Assembly (NCBI RefSeq): GCF_946478925.1
Contig: NZ_CAMLDP010000006.1
Location: forward strand, 1-42,611
DNA: 42,611 nucleotides
Direction: 5' to 3'
Source: an uncultured Nitrososphaera sp.
GTDB lineage: Archaea > Thermoproteota > Nitrososphaeria > Nitrososphaerales > Nitrososphaeraceae
Every line of letters begins with the position of its first letter. Positions within the stretch are counted from its first letter, which is position 1. The notes beneath the pieces were generated by a model. That model made no database searches. It worked only from the letters and a program-made list of their open reading frames with translations, and was not told the DNA's origin. The position numbers and the translations under genes are program-made. Positions 8,127 through 17,359 of this stretch are shown here, one piece after another.

Positions 8127-8804
8127 ATGCCGTTGGCCAAAATATGCGCCTCCCTTGCGGCTGAAAACGCAAGCGACCTTGCAGCGCAAGCAAAAAATGC
8201 GTTTGACCTCGGGGCGGACTTTATCGAGGCCCGCCTCGATTTTATCGCTCCAGAGCATGTGATGCAGGCCGCCGACGGGATTGACAAGGACCGCGCAGTT
8301 TTTACGCTGCGCTCAAAGAATCAGGGCGGCAGGTTTTCCGGCACGGAGGAAGAGCGCGTGAAATTGCTTCGAAAACTCGCAGAAAAGAGGCCGATGCTTG
8401 TCGACGTAGAGCTTGAAACTTTGCAGGCAAACGACAACCTGGCAGACTATTTGGAACTTGCAAGCATCCCGACGCTTGTCTCGTGGCACGACTTTGAAAA
8501 GACTCCACCAAACGACGAGATTGCCGACATTATCACAGAAATGCGCCTCTACAGCAACTACGTCAAGGTAGTCACGACTGCAAAAAGCGTCGAGGACTCT
8601 GTCAGGTTGATGTCGCTCTATGAAAACTCTCTCGGCCTGCACCCGATAATATTTGCAATGGGCGAAGCCGGCGTCGTGACAAGGGTGCTCTGTGCCCTGT
8701 ACGGCGCCCCGTACACGTACGCCGCTTTAGAAAAGGCTGTGGCGCCTGGTCAGTTGACGATAGCGCAGATGAAGCAGCTGTTTGGCAGCATCAGGAGTCG
8801 CTAG
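8127..8804 (+). CDS. aroD: 3-dehydroquinate dehydratase, type I
   Basis: Schiff-base dehydratase converting 3-dehydroquinate to 3-dehydroshikimate. The 225 residues are typical of type I. The general-base His is at residue 121 (VSWHDFEKTP) and the Schiff-base Lys at 147 (NYVKVVTTA). EARLDF near residue 34 and LGLHPIIFAMGEAGVVTR complete the active-site strands. ATG 8127 is first in an operon of seven aromatic genes; a GGGGG at 8108-8112 and an AAATAA at 8102-8107 lie upstream. An ATG at 8123 is out of frame. Confidence 0.95.
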   Translation: MPLAKICASLAAENASDLAAQAKNAFDLGADFIEARLDFIAPEHVMQAADGIDKDRAVFTLRSKNQGGRFSGTEEERVKLLRKLAEKRPMLVDVELETLQANDNLADYLELASIPTLVSWHDFEKTPPNDEIADIITEMRLYSNYVKVVTTAKSVEDSVRLMSLYENSLGLHPIIFAMGEAGVVTRVLCALYGAPYTYAALEKAVAPGQLTIAQMKQLFGSIRSR

Positions 8805-8812
8805 AGATAGGA

Positions 8813-9655
8813 ATGGAAAGAGCGCCGGCGAAGACCTACTGCATAATCGGCGATCCGATAAGCCATTCGCTTTCGCCGGGTATGCAAAACGCCGCGTTTT
8901 CCGCGCTGAACCTGAACTGCACTTATCTCTCTTTCCGCGTGCCTGCGCAGGAGCTGAAAGAGTCGATAGAGTCACTCCGGGCGATAAACGTCGCCGGCTT
9001 TAACGTCACTATACCGCACAAGGTGGCCGTGATGGAGCACCTTGACGAGCTGGACGCCACTGCAAAAAAGGCAGGAGCGGTAAACACGGTCAACAACATA
9101 GAGGGCATATTCAAAGGGTACAACACCGACATCGCCGGCTTTATTGAACCTCTGCGCCGGCGCAAGTTCGACTTTCATACCACAGTCTTGCTCCTTGGCG
9201 CCGGCGGAGCCGCGCGGGCGATAATTGCCGCACTTGCTGAGGAAAAAACCGGCAAGGTGGTGATAGCAAACCGCGACCAGAAAAAGGCAGGAGAGCTTGC
9301 CAAGACAGGAGGCGACCTCGGGTTATTGTGCGAGACTATTGCACTTGAAGATGCAACCAAGGTCTCTCCAGAGGCAGGTCTGATAGTAAACGCCACGTCC
9401 ATCGGGCTTGACAGCGAACCTAGCCCAATTGACTCTGATCACATTAAAAAGGGAAGCGTCGTTTACGACATCGTGTACAGGCCGGTGGTAACGGACCTTC
9501 TGGAACAAGCCAAGTTTGCAGAGGCGCACGTAGTATATGGCTATGAAATGCTGCTTGAGCAGGGTGCAAGGGCGTTTGAGATATGGACCGGCCTGCCGGC
9601 GCCCCGGGACGTTATGAAAAAGAACCTGCTTGGGATATTTGGAGAGCCGACATGA
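8813..9655 (+). CDS. aroE: Shikimate dehydrogenase
   Basis: NADP-dependent reduction of 3-dehydroshikimate to shikimate. The 280-residue protein shows the substrate motif PISHSLSPGMQNAAF near residue 14, the catalytic Lys in FNVTIPHKVAVM near 70, the dinucleotide loop GAGGAARAI around 129-137, and VNATSIGL for the C-terminal lid. It starts 8 nt after aroD. Its stop overlaps the aroK start as ATGA, indicating translational coupling. Confidence 0.95.
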   Translation: MERAPAKTYCIIGDPISHSLSPGMQNAAFSALNLNCTYLSFRVPAQELKESIESLRAINVAGFNVTIPHKVAVMEHLDELDATAKKAGAVNTVNNIEGIFKGYNTDIAGFIEPLRRRKFDFHTTVLLLGAGGAARAIIAALAEEKTGKVVIANRDQKKAGELAKTGGDLGLLCETIALEDATKVSPEAGLIVNATSIGLDSEPSPIDSDHIKKGSVVYDIVYRPVVTDLLEQAKFAEAHVVYGYEMLLEQGARAFEIWTGLPAPRDVMKKNLLGIFGEPT

Positions 9656-10500
9656 CAAAAGTCAGGGCGACCATGCACGGCGCGGTTTCCATAGTGAACG
9701 CAATAGCGACCGGCAACGGCTCGGCGCTTGGCATCTCGCTCAAGGTCACGGCAGAGGTCGAAATGACAAAGGGCAAAGGCCTGCGCTTTCTGACGGGCAA
9801 GAACGACGACAGGCTGCTCAACCACATCATCAAAAACACGCTGCCTGCCGGCACGCTTGAGCGCAACCAGTTGATAGTAAAGCTCCGGTCAGAGATCCCG
9901 ATAGGCTTTGGGCTGAAAAGCTCCAGCGCGGTGTCAAACGCAGTCGCCCTTGCGTGCAGCAGACTGGCAGGCGAGAAGGCCGACGACTATGCGGTCCTCG
10001 ACGCGGCTGTAAGGGCGTCGCTTGACGCCAAGGTCACAATAACCGGCGCGTACGACGACGCCACTGCGTGCTACTTTGGCGGGTTCGTGGTGACAGACAA
10101 CTATGCGAAAAAGCTGCTAAAGAGGGAGGAGGCGCCGGACAACCTGCACGCGGTGATATTTTTGCCGCGTAATACGCCGCGGGGAGAAGTGCACAAGCTG
10201 AGCGACCTTTCCGATTTATTTACGGACGCGTTTCGGCTTGCAGAGGCCGGCGAGTACTGGAAGGCCATGAAGCTCAACGGCGTCCTTGCCTCCGCAGCGC
10301 TTGGCACAACCTACAGGCCGGCGCTTGCGGCACTAGAGCAGGGCGCACTTGCCGCCGGCGTATCTGGAAACGGGCCATCGATAGCGGCCGTGGCGTACGA
10401 CGACAAGGTGGAGGACATAAAGAGCGCTTTTTCAAAATTCAACGGCAGGGTGCTGGTGTCTAAGGTTAATAACCAGAAGGCAAGCGTGGAGGTCCTGTAA
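9652..10500 (+). CDS. aroK: Shikimate kinase, archaeal GHMP type
   Basis: Phosphorylates shikimate with ATP. It belongs to the GHMP kinase superfamily, not the P-loop AroK of bacteria. The glycine/serine-rich ATP motif PIGFGLKSSSAVSNAVALAC is near residue 83, the AYDDATACYFGG stretch near 141 and the C-terminal AGVSGNGPSIAAV loop near 238. The length is 282 residues from ATG 9652, which overlaps the aroE stop. The symbol aroK is used by function. Confidence 0.93.
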   Translation: MTKVRATMHGAVSIVNAIATGNGSALGISLKVTAEVEMTKGKGLRFLTGKNDDRLLNHIIKNTLPAGTLERNQLIVKLRSEIPIGFGLKSSSAVSNAVALACSRLAGEKADDYAVLDAAVRASLDAKVTITGAYDDATACYFGGFVVTDNYAKKLLKREEAPDNLHAVIFLPRNTPRGEVHKLSDLSDLFTDAFRLAEAGEYWKAMKLNGVLASAALGTTYRPALAALEQGALAAGVSGNGPSIAAVAYDDKVEDIKSAFSKFNGRVLVSKVNNQKASVEVL

Positions 10501-10507
10501 ACATAAA

Positions 10508-11803
10508 ATGGTCAAGATTCAGGTACGGCGCTCAAAGGTTGACGGAACAGTCCGGTGCCCTTCAAGCAAGAGCTACACCCACCGCGCCCTTGCAATAGCG
10601 TCGCTTGCCTCCGGTGGCCAGTCGACGATAACAAACGCGCTGCTTGCCCGAGACACGCTTGCCACGCTTGCCTGCTGCAGGGCACTTGGGGCAGAGGTGC
10701 AGGAAAGGCGCGGCATAGTACAGGTGCAGGGCAGGCATGATTTTCAGCCGCCTGAAAACGTGCTCAACTGCGAAAACTCGGGCACAACCATCAGGATAAT
10801 GACTGCCATGTCCTGCCTAGTCAAGAGCGGCCACGTGGTCCTCACAGGCGATGAGAGCCTCAGAAGGCGCCCGATGCAGCCGATACTTGACGCCCTTGGC
10901 CCGCTTGGTGTACAGGCTTATTCTACAAAGGGCAACGGTACTCCTCCCCTCATAGTCCGGGGCGGAGGCATAAAGGGCGGGACTACGATAATCGACGGCA
11001 GTATATCAAGCCAGTTCATATCCGGCCTTCTTGTCGCCGGCATTTACGCCGACTCGGAAATCACGCTAAAGATAAAGGGCGACCTAGTGTCCAAGCCGTA
11101 TGTTCGTGCGACTATTGCGACGATGGAGCATTTCGGAGTAAAGATCGACTGCGAACAGGACATGCTGGAATACCGCATCAAACAGTCAGAATACAAGCCG
11201 GCCAGGTTTGACGTACCAAGCGACTTTTCCACCGCGGCGCTCATACTCTCTGCGGGCGCGCTTGTCGGAAAAAAGCTGAAGGTAAAGGGGCTCAACTTTA
11301 ACCTGCCGCAGGGCGACTCGCAGATAGTAGAGATAATGGAGCGTATGGGCTGCACGATAAAGGCGGACAGGCCAAAGGGCGAGGTCATAGTGCAAGGAGC
11401 AGAATCGCTTGAAGGAGGCGAATTCAACTTGGCAGACACACCCGACCTTCTGCCCGTAGTCTCGATACTTGCGCTCAAGGCAAGGTCGCCGGTCAAGATA
11501 ACTGGAGTCGCGCACGCCCGCGTCAAGGAAACAGACAGGGTCGCAAACATTGCACGCGAGCTTGCCAAGTTCGGCGCCAGTGTGGACGAGTTCCGCGACG
11601 GATTGACAATTGCCGCGCCCAAAAAGCTGAAAAACGCGTCGCTTGAAGCCTATAACGACCACCGCCTCTTCATGGCATTCACGATAGCGGCTATGATGAC
11701 AGAGAAATCAGTGGTTGAAGGCGCCGAGTCGGTGGACGTCTCGTACCCGCACTTTGTAGAGGACATGAAGGGCCTAGGCGCAAGGCTGTCGTACGCCGGA
11801 TAA
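10508..11803 (+). CDS. aroA: 3-phosphoshikimate 1-carboxyvinyltransferase (EPSP synthase)
   Basis: Transfers enolpyruvyl from PEP to shikimate 3-phosphate. The 431 residues show the whole set of family motifs: PSSKSYTHRAL near residue 18, NSGTTIRIMTAM near 91, LRRRPMQPILDALGPLG near 119, DFSTAALILSAGAL near 239, DTPDLLPVVSILALK, RVKETDRVANIA and YNDHRLFMAF. Starts 7 nt after aroK. No active-site residue is obviously missing. Confidence 0.96.
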   Translation: MVKIQVRRSKVDGTVRCPSSKSYTHRALAIASLASGGQSTITNALLARDTLATLACCRALGAEVQERRGIVQVQGRHDFQPPENVLNCENSGTTIRIMTAMSCLVKSGHVVLTGDESLRRRPMQPILDALGPLGVQAYSTKGNGTPPLIVRGGGIKGGTTIIDGSISSQFISGLLVAGIYADSEITLKIKGDLVSKPYVRATIATMEHFGVKIDCEQDMLEYRIKQSEYKPARFDVPSDFSTAALILSAGALVGKKLKVKGLNFNLPQGDSQIVEIMERMGCTIKADRPKGEVIVQGAESLEGGEFNLADTPDLLPVVSILALKARSPVKITGVAHARVKETDRVANIARELAKFGASVDEFRDGLTIAAPKKLKNASLEAYNDHRLFMAFTIAAMMTEKSVVEGAESVDVSYPHFVEDMKGLGARLSYAG

Positions 11804-11847
11804 TCCAAAAAGCCAATATACCGAGCGCAAGCCAGCATTACCATAAC

Positions 11848-12963
11848 ATGGGTGGTGGTAACATTCTCGGCGAGCGCTTTGTCGCCATGAGCTTTGGCGA
11901 AAGCCACGGCCGCTGCGTAGGGATGCTGGTCGACGGATGCCCCGCAGGGCTCCGTCTTTCAGAGGGCGATATACAGGGCCAGCTTGACAGGCGCAAGCCC
12001 GGCCAGTCTGCAGTCACCACTCAGCGCAAGGAAGAGGACAGAGTCGAGATACTCTCAGGCGTCTTTAACGGCTTTACCACGGGCGCGCCGATATGCATGT
12101 TGATATGGAACAAAGACGCCGACTCGCGCGCCTACGAGGCGATAAAGGACATACCGAGGCCGGGCCACGCCGACTACCCTGCGACGGTGAAGTACGGAGG
12201 CTTTGCAGACTATCGCGGAAGCGGGCGCTTTTCCGGCAGGCTGACTGCAACGCTTGTGATGGCCGGTGCAGTGGCGCAGAAACTGCTGCGAGAAACGCTC
12301 GGCATTGAAACTGTCGCCTATACGTCGGAAATAGGCGGTATTAAGGCCAAGAGAATTACCCCTGAAAACATTGCCCGTCGCTACGACAACGACGTCAGGT
12401 GCCCAGATCCTGCCGCGGCTGAAAAGATGCGCGACGCGATTTTGACGGCAAGAAGGGACGGCGACTCTCTTGGCGGCGTAGTAGAGTGCACGACTACGAG
12501 CCTGCCTGTGGGACTGGGAGAGCCGATATACGCGTCTCTGGAGGCCGACCTGAGCAGGGCCCTCTTTGGGATACCCGCAGTCAAGGCAGTCGAGTTTGGC
12601 TCTGGCTTTGAAGGATCAAAGAGGCGCGGTTCAGAAAACAACGACGCATACTACTTGAAGGACGATAAGATAGTGACTAGGACCAACAACTCGGGAGGCA
12701 TCCTAGGCGGCCTGTCAAACGGCATGCCGCTAATAGTCAGAGTCGCGTTCAAGCCGGCCGCGTCGATAGCCAAGACGCAGGACACGCTTGACATGTCGAG
12801 CAAGTCGCAGGCCAAGCTGACAGTCCCCGGCAGGCACGACCCGTGCGTGGTGCCAAGGGCGCCGCCGATAGTCGAGTGCGTCGTCTCGATGGTGCTTGCC
12901 GACCATGCAATACGCGCAGGACTAATTCCTCCAGTCTTGAAGAAGAAAAAAGGGAGCGCCTGA
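11848..12963 (+). CDS. aroC: Chorismate synthase
   Basis: Reduced-FMN-dependent elimination of phosphate from EPSP to give chorismate. The 371-residue protein has the signature loops SFGESHGRCVGMLVDG near residue 12, RRKPGQSAVTTQRKEED near 48, FADYRGSGRFSGR near 117 and SGGILGGLSNGMPL near 278, and ends in a lysine-rich tail. A 44-bp gap from aroA contains AT-rich sequence, so an internal promoter is possible. Confidence 0.96.
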   Translation: MGGGNILGERFVAMSFGESHGRCVGMLVDGCPAGLRLSEGDIQGQLDRRKPGQSAVTTQRKEEDRVEILSGVFNGFTTGAPICMLIWNKDADSRAYEAIKDIPRPGHADYPATVKYGGFADYRGSGRFSGRLTATLVMAGAVAQKLLRETLGIETVAYTSEIGGIKAKRITPENIARRYDNDVRCPDPAAAEKMRDAILTARRDGDSLGGVVECTTTSLPVGLGEPIYASLEADLSRALFGIPAVKAVEFGSGFEGSKRRGSENNDAYYLKDDKIVTRTNNSGGILGGLSNGMPLIVRVAFKPAASIAKTQDTLDMSSKSQAKLTVPGRHDPCVVPRAPPIVECVVSMVLADHAIRAGLIPPVLKKKKGSA

Positions 12964-12971
12964 CTGGCACA

Positions 12972-14360
12972 TTGGCATCCGGGGAAAAAGAGCTGGAAGA
13001 GCTGCGTGGGCAGATCCGCGCCGTGACTTCTGACATCATAAAGAGGGTGCAGGAGAGGATGGCCCTTGCAGAACAGGTCGGCGATGTTAAAAGCAGGCTT
13101 GGAATAGACATCAAGGACGAAAAGGTCGAGCAGGAGATCCGCCTCATGGTCATAAAGCAGGCGGAGGAAACGGGCATGAGCAGGGAATTTGCGCTGCGCC
13201 TGCTCAACGTGTTGCTCACAGAATCCGAGGCTGTTCAGGCTCAAAAGCGGCCGCAAAATAACAAGGCGCCGAGGCAGACTCATCTTGGCATATTCCAGAA
13301 GGCCAAGCAGCTGGAGGCATCTGGCAAGCGCATAATCCATCTTGAAGTGGGCGAGCCCGACTACCCTGCTCCCGCACAGGCAGGAAGCGCGCTTGCCGAC
13401 TCTTTCAAGCAAAGGAAATACCACTATACTGACACCCGGGGGATACCGCAGCTGCGGGAGGCGATAGCGAAAAAGAGCAATGTGGGCGAAGAAAGGGTGA
13501 TGGTCACGCCCGGAGGGCGCTTTGCCGTCTTTGCGGCAATCGCGTCGCTTGTGAGGCCCGGCGAGGAGATAATAACGATAGAGCCTGCGTGGCCCGCGTA
13601 CAGGGAATGCGCCGACTTTATCGGCGCAAGGACAAAGGTACTGAAAACCACGCTTGAAAACGGGTGGGCCCCGGACCTGAAGGAACTGGAATCGCTTATA
13701 ACGAGCGGGACGAAAATGATCGCGCTAAACTACCCGAACAACCCGACTGGCAAGGTCCTTGACAAAAAGACGGTGGACAGAATAGTCGCCCTGGCAAGGG
13801 ATCATAACCTGTACCTGCTTAGCGACGAGGTGTATTCTGACTACTCCTTCAAGCCGTTTGAAAGCGTGCATTCTTACAGCTACGAAAAGAGCATCATCGT
13901 GTCGTCGTTCTCAAAGACGTACGCGATGACCGGATTCAGGGTCGGCTATGCAGTCGCAAGCGCCGACTCTATAAAAAAGATGGCAAAGGTGCAGGCAGTA
14001 GGCGTGACAAGCGTCGCCGAGCCGGTGCAGCACGCCGCCCTTGCGGCCCTTGGGGCCAACCCGTCAGAAAACGTGGATCTCATGAAAAGGCGGCTGCGCT
14101 TTCTGTCCGGCAAGATGAAGGAGATGTCTCTCCGGTTTGTCGAGCCTGACGGCGCCATGTACGTATATCCCGAGCTTCCAGACAAAAACGAGGACATGCA
14201 GCTGGTCGAAAGGCTGCTTGAAAGGGGCGTGGCCATTGCCCCGGGAAGCGGCTTTGGCGACTCGTACAGGCGCTTTGTCAGGATTTCTGCGTGCAGGAAC
14301 GAAGAAGAGATGGCAGAGGGGCTTGCCATAATGGCCGGCGAACTGGGAAAGGCGCAGTAA
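12972..14360 (+). CDS. Chorismate mutase / aromatic aminotransferase fusion
   Basis: Two enzymes in one chain of about 462 residues. Residues roughly 5-85 are an AroQ-type chorismate mutase (LEELRGQIRAVTSDIIKRVQERM...AEQVGDVKSRLGI). Residues roughly 105-460 are a fold-type I PLP aminotransferase with NYPNNPTGK, the SDEVYSD Asp and the PLP lysine in SSFSKTYAMTGFRVGY. It would make prephenate and then transaminate prephenate or the aromatic keto acid. The frame is open back to 12843, but that part overlaps aroC. TTG 12972, 8 nt after the aroC stop, is the best start. The next gene is TyrA. Confidence 0.85.
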   Translation: MASGEKELEELRGQIRAVTSDIIKRVQERMALAEQVGDVKSRLGIDIKDEKVEQEIRLMVIKQAEETGMSREFALRLLNVLLTESEAVQAQKRPQNNKAPRQTHLGIFQKAKQLEASGKRIIHLEVGEPDYPAPAQAGSALADSFKQRKYHYTDTRGIPQLREAIAKKSNVGEERVMVTPGGRFAVFAAIASLVRPGEEIITIEPAWPAYRECADFIGARTKVLKTTLENGWAPDLKELESLITSGTKMIALNYPNNPTGKVLDKKTVDRIVALARDHNLYLLSDEVYSDYSFKPFESVHSYSYEKSIIVSSFSKTYAMTGFRVGYAVASADSIKKMAKVQAVGVTSVAEPVQHAALAALGANPSENVDLMKRRLRFLSGKMKEMSLRFVEPDGAMYVYPELPDKNEDMQLVERLLERGVAIAPGSGFGDSYRRFVRISACRNEEEMAEGLAIMAGELGKAQ

Positions 14361-15211
14361 TGATGCAAGTAGCAATCATCGGCGCCGCAGGCAAGATGGG
14401 CGCATGGTTCTGCGGCTACTTTGCAAGGCAGAAAAGCGAGGTCAGCGCATTTGACGTCAAGCCGTTTCAGATTAAAGGCGTCAGAAATGCCGCAAGCATC
14501 GCCGACTGCGTGAAAAACGCGGACCTTGTAATGGTGTGCGTCCCGGTAAAACACACGCCTGCTGTAATAAAGTGGTGCGCCCCGGAGATGAAGCAGGCCG
14601 CCTTGCTTTTCGAGATATCGTCCGTCAAGGCCAGAACGCTTCCTGCGCTGAAAAAGACAAGAAAAGACATCATTGCGTTGTGCGTACACCCGATGTTCGG
14701 TCCGGGCGCAAGCGAGAAAAAGCAGCTAAAGATGCTTGCAGTCCCGGTGCGCGACAGGGCAAAGGAACTCGACGCGATAAACAGCGTTTTTGCAGGCATG
14801 GCAGTCAAGGTGCTGCCTGACGCCCGCACGCACGACAGGGCGATAGCCGCCGTGCTCGGCCTGACGTACTTTGCCAACGTGGCCTTTGCCGGCGTCCTTG
14901 CGCGCGAGGACCTGGCGACCCTGAATAAAGTCGGGGGGACCACCTTTACAATTCAGGCCATGCTTGCCCAGAGCGTCATGACCGACGAGCCGGAGCTCAT
15001 AGCGGCGCTGATACGCGACAACCCGCAGGCATCGAGGTACATGCGCCAGTACCTAAAGGAGGCAGGCGCGCTTGCGTCAGCCGGCGGCCCGGCACTTGAG
15101 GCAAAGCTGAAAAAGACAAAAAAGATACTGCAAAAGCAGGCAGACCTCGACGCGGCGTACAGGCGCATGTACGGAATAATAGGACTCTTGGACAGGCCGT
15201 CAACGGAATAA
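14360..15211 (+). CDS. tyrA: Prephenate/arogenate dehydrogenase
   Basis: NAD(P)-dependent oxidative decarboxylation toward tyrosine. The N-terminal dinucleotide loop is VAIIGAAGKMGAWFC at residues 4-18; ADLVMVCVPVKHT and CVHPMFGPGA (the substrate His loop) follow; the C-terminal part is helical and basic. The length is 283 residues from ATG 14360, which overlaps the stop of the preceding gene by one base (TAATG); ATG 14363 is an alternative. Last gene of the aroD operon. Whether it prefers prephenate or arogenate cannot be read from the sequence. Confidence 0.92.
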   Translation: MMQVAIIGAAGKMGAWFCGYFARQKSEVSAFDVKPFQIKGVRNAASIADCVKNADLVMVCVPVKHTPAVIKWCAPEMKQAALLFEISSVKARTLPALKKTRKDIIALCVHPMFGPGASEKKQLKMLAVPVRDRAKELDAINSVFAGMAVKVLPDARTHDRAIAAVLGLTYFANVAFAGVLAREDLATLNKVGGTTFTIQAMLAQSVMTDEPELIAALIRDNPQASRYMRQYLKEAGALASAGGPALEAKLKKTKKILQKQADLDAAYRRMYGIIGLLDRPSTE

Positions 15212-15252
15212 AATTTACCACGCATATATACACGTCCTTACCTCAAGAATTT

Positions 15253-15495
15253 GTGACTCTTTTGTGGCGGGATTCGTGGCTCAAGCCACTCACCGACGGG
15301 GATGTCGGCACGGAAAACTGCGCCCTTTGCAAAAAAGAGTTTAGGGAAATAGAGTTTGTGACTGCGTGCGACTTTTGCGACATTGGCATAATGCACGACT
15401 CTTGCGCAAACAAGCACATACTGCAAAGGCACAGAAAGGACCTTGAGGCCAAGATCTCATCCCATCGGGATAAGCCGCTGCACGACTACCAGTAG
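15253..15495 (+). CDS. Small zinc-binding-type protein
   Basis: An 80-residue protein whose centre carries NCALCKKEF (residues 22-30) and ACDFCDIGIMHDSC (38-51), with further His residues behind, resembling a RING/treble-clef-like cross-brace. The C-terminal third is a charged helix (HILQRHRKDLEAKI). GTG 15253 is 26 nt from a TATATA at 15225-15230, so it is probably leaderless. Function not known. Confidence 0.7.
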   Translation: MTLLWRDSWLKPLTDGDVGTENCALCKKEFREIEFVTACDFCDIGIMHDSCANKHILQRHRKDLEAKISSHRDKPLHDYQ

Positions 15496-15556
15496 CAAAA
15501 TGTAAACAAATTTTGCGCTGCCGTCTTTTTAGAGATAGAATGCAAAGGTAGACGGA

Positions 15557-16162
15557 TTGAAGCTCTTTTCATTCAACGCCAGCTCTTTTGCGCTTGATCC
15601 AAGCGTCGAGAGCCTGCTAAAGTCAAAGGGTGCAATAACGCTTGATTTCGGCACATCTGCATACATCAACTCTGACGCCATGCCTGCGATACTGTCCGAG
15701 CTTGCGTCAGCGGCATCTCTGCAGTCGTCAAACAACAACGCTAACGAGGCGCTTGTAGCGCAGCTCAAAGTGGAACTTGCAAGGTTCGGGGCTGAGCGCC
15801 AAAAGCTGATGGATGAAAGCACGCGCCTTGCGTCGCAGTTGCGCACGCACACAAACGAGGTCGGCGCGCTCAAGGCGCAGGTTTCTGCGTCGGCAAAAAC
15901 CATCGAGGCGCTAAAGGCGGAAAACATAAAGCTGCAGACCGCGCCAAAAAGCGCGCCTGCGGCGCAGGCAGCGGCGCCCAGCGACGCGGCAAAACAGGCT
16001 TTGGAAAAACTGCGCCAAGAGTTCCAGGCGCTAAAGGCCCAGAACGCAGAGGCGATAACCTCCCTGAAGGTGCTCGAAGACGAAAACGACGAGCTGCGCG
16101 AAGAGGTCGAGATGCTCCGCAGTCAGGTGAAAAACGCACCGCCGGCTCCAAAGGCCGGATGA
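15557..16162 (+). CDS. Coiled-coil protein, unknown
   Basis: A 201-residue protein. The first 60 residues form a short globular part (LFSFNASSFALDPSVESLL). Residues about 65-130 and 145-192 are heptad-rich coiled coils, joined by an Ala/Pro-rich linker. The C-terminus is Pro/Ala-rich. TTG 15557 lies at the predicted transcript start from a TTTTTAGA box at 15526-15533. Probably a structural or scaffold protein; no enzyme motif seen. Confidence 0.7.
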   Translation: MKLFSFNASSFALDPSVESLLKSKGAITLDFGTSAYINSDAMPAILSELASAASLQSSNNNANEALVAQLKVELARFGAERQKLMDESTRLASQLRTHTNEVGALKAQVSASAKTIEALKAENIKLQTAPKSAPAAQAAAPSDAAKQALEKLRQEFQALKAQNAEAITSLKVLEDENDELREEVEMLRSQVKNAPPAPKAG

Positions 16163-16201
16163 TTTTAAAACTTATATAACCAAACCGGCGTGATTTTCTT
16201 A

Positions 16202-16366
16202 ATGGTCGAAAAGATGACAGCCGTATGGCTGATTATACTGACTATTATCGTCTGCGCGGCAGTCCCCGGAGTGCTCATATACACAACTACAGTCCCGCAC
16301 CCCAAGATGCTAGCAGGGCTTCCCCTGGTCGAAAGCATGAACCACGTGCTGGCGCTGAGCCAGTAA
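16202..16366 (+). CDS. 54-residue single-helix membrane protein
   Basis: One transmembrane helix at about residues 7-27 (AVWLIILTIIVCAAVPGVLI) followed by a short tail with VPHPKMLAGLPLVESM. The ATG at 16202 falls 26 nt after the centre of a TTATAT box at 16172-16177, so it is leaderless. It has good spacing between two other genes on the strand. No family recognised, but the promoter and codon use support a real gene. Confidence 0.65.
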   Translation: MVEKMTAVWLIILTIIVCAAVPGVLIYTTTVPHPKMLAGLPLVESMNHVLALSQ

Positions 16367-16424
16367 TCAAACATTTTTCAAGCCCTGCAAAGATTTTTAA
16401 CTTTTTGACACGCGCCTGTCCCTG

Positions 16425-16904
16425 ATGGGTTTTGTTGGCGGTCAGGAGCCGGGAAAAAAGAGGCGTCTTGTGTGGTCGATGGCACTCCTTGCCGGAGTCG
16501 TCATTGTAGCCGGCTTTGGGACAAAGGCAGTCACAGACTATTTGCGTGCCAAAGACCCAATATACCAGTGCATCAAAGACCCGCTTGCAGAGCCGTACCA
16601 GCTGACCGTGCACGTGTCGGCGACCGAGGACGGCGCGCCTGCGCTCGTTCCAAAGGGCGTGGGCATGACCAAAAATTGCACGCTTCCGGTGCACACGCTG
16701 CAGGAAAACACCATCCACGTCGCCTACAAAGAGCCGTACGCGTTCACGCTGGGCCACTTCATATACAACTGGATAGGCCAGAACCTGACAAAGTTCGATA
16801 CCAAGGTCTACGTCAACGGCGTCCAGCACACGAATGGCAGCTTTTTGGACATACCGCTCAGAGACGGCGACTCGATAAGGATCGAGTTTACCACAAGAAA
16901 GTAA
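16425..16904 (+). CDS. Membrane-anchored protein, unknown
   Basis: 159 residues: a basic N-terminus (GKKRR), one hydrophobic anchor at about residues 15-35, then an extracellular-type domain that is beta-rich (YQLTVHVSATEDGAPALVP; VYVNGVQHTNGSFLDIPL) with two cysteines (YQCIKD, KNCTLP) that may form a disulphide. ATG 16425 lies 28 nt from a TTTTTAA box near 16394. Probably a surface protein; function unknown. Confidence 0.65.
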   Translation: MGFVGGQEPGKKRRLVWSMALLAGVVIVAGFGTKAVTDYLRAKDPIYQCIKDPLAEPYQLTVHVSATEDGAPALVPKGVGMTKNCTLPVHTLQENTIHVAYKEPYAFTLGHFIYNWIGQNLTKFDTKVYVNGVQHTNGSFLDIPLRDGDSIRIEFTTRK

Positions 16905-16939
16905 ATAACCTCCTCTTACGATGCAATTTCTGCTCAGGC

Positions 16940-17359
16940 TTGAAAGAGATCCATACAGAGATAGAGATTGCCGCAAGCGCCCGGCGCGTGTGGGAGGTGC
17001 TTTCCGATTTTGCAAGATACGAGGAGTGGAACCCGTTCATAAGGAAGGTCGGTGGCGAGCCGAAGGAAGGTGCAAAACTTGAAATCCACCTGACGACGCC
17101 TGCAGGGAAACAGCGCACATACGAGCCCAAGGTGACCAAGTTTGAGCCTGAAAAGGAGCTGCGCTGGTTTGGCAAGGTCCCGGGGTTTCTGTCCGGCGAG
17201 CACATATTTGCCATTGAAAGCGTCGGCAATGGAAGGGTAAAGTTCGTCCACCGCGAGGTCTTTGGCGGCCTGCTGTCGTCGTTTTTCAAGGACATGGATG
17301 ACGTCCGGGCCGGCTTTGAAGAGATGAACCGGGCGCTAAAAGCGCGCTGCGAAGGCTAG
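16940..17359 (+). CDS. SRPBCC / polyketide-cyclase-like protein
   Basis: A 139-residue START/Bet v1-type ligand-binding protein. Signatures are IHTEIEIAASARRVWEVLSDFARYEEWNPFI at the start (written here in part), KVTKFEPEKELRWFGKVPG in the middle and the C-terminal helix FFKDMDDVRAGFEEMNRALK. The family binds hydrophobic ligands; the ligand is not known here. TTG 16940 is the first in-frame start after a TAAATA box at 16903-16908. The stop shares a CTAG with the convergent gene 17356-17892. Confidence 0.8.
   Translation: MKEIHTEIEIAASARRVWEVLSDFARYEEWNPFIRKVGGEPKEGAKLEIHLTTPAGKQRTYEPKVTKFEPEKELRWFGKVPGFLSGEHIFAIESVGNGRVKFVHREVFGGLLSSFFKDMDDVRAGFEEMNRALKARCEG

Noticed and set aside
16472..16939. 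Long N-terminal extension of the SRPBCC frame
   Set aside because: It overlaps the previous gene in another frame and is rich in Arg/His/Gln, as in shadow reading.
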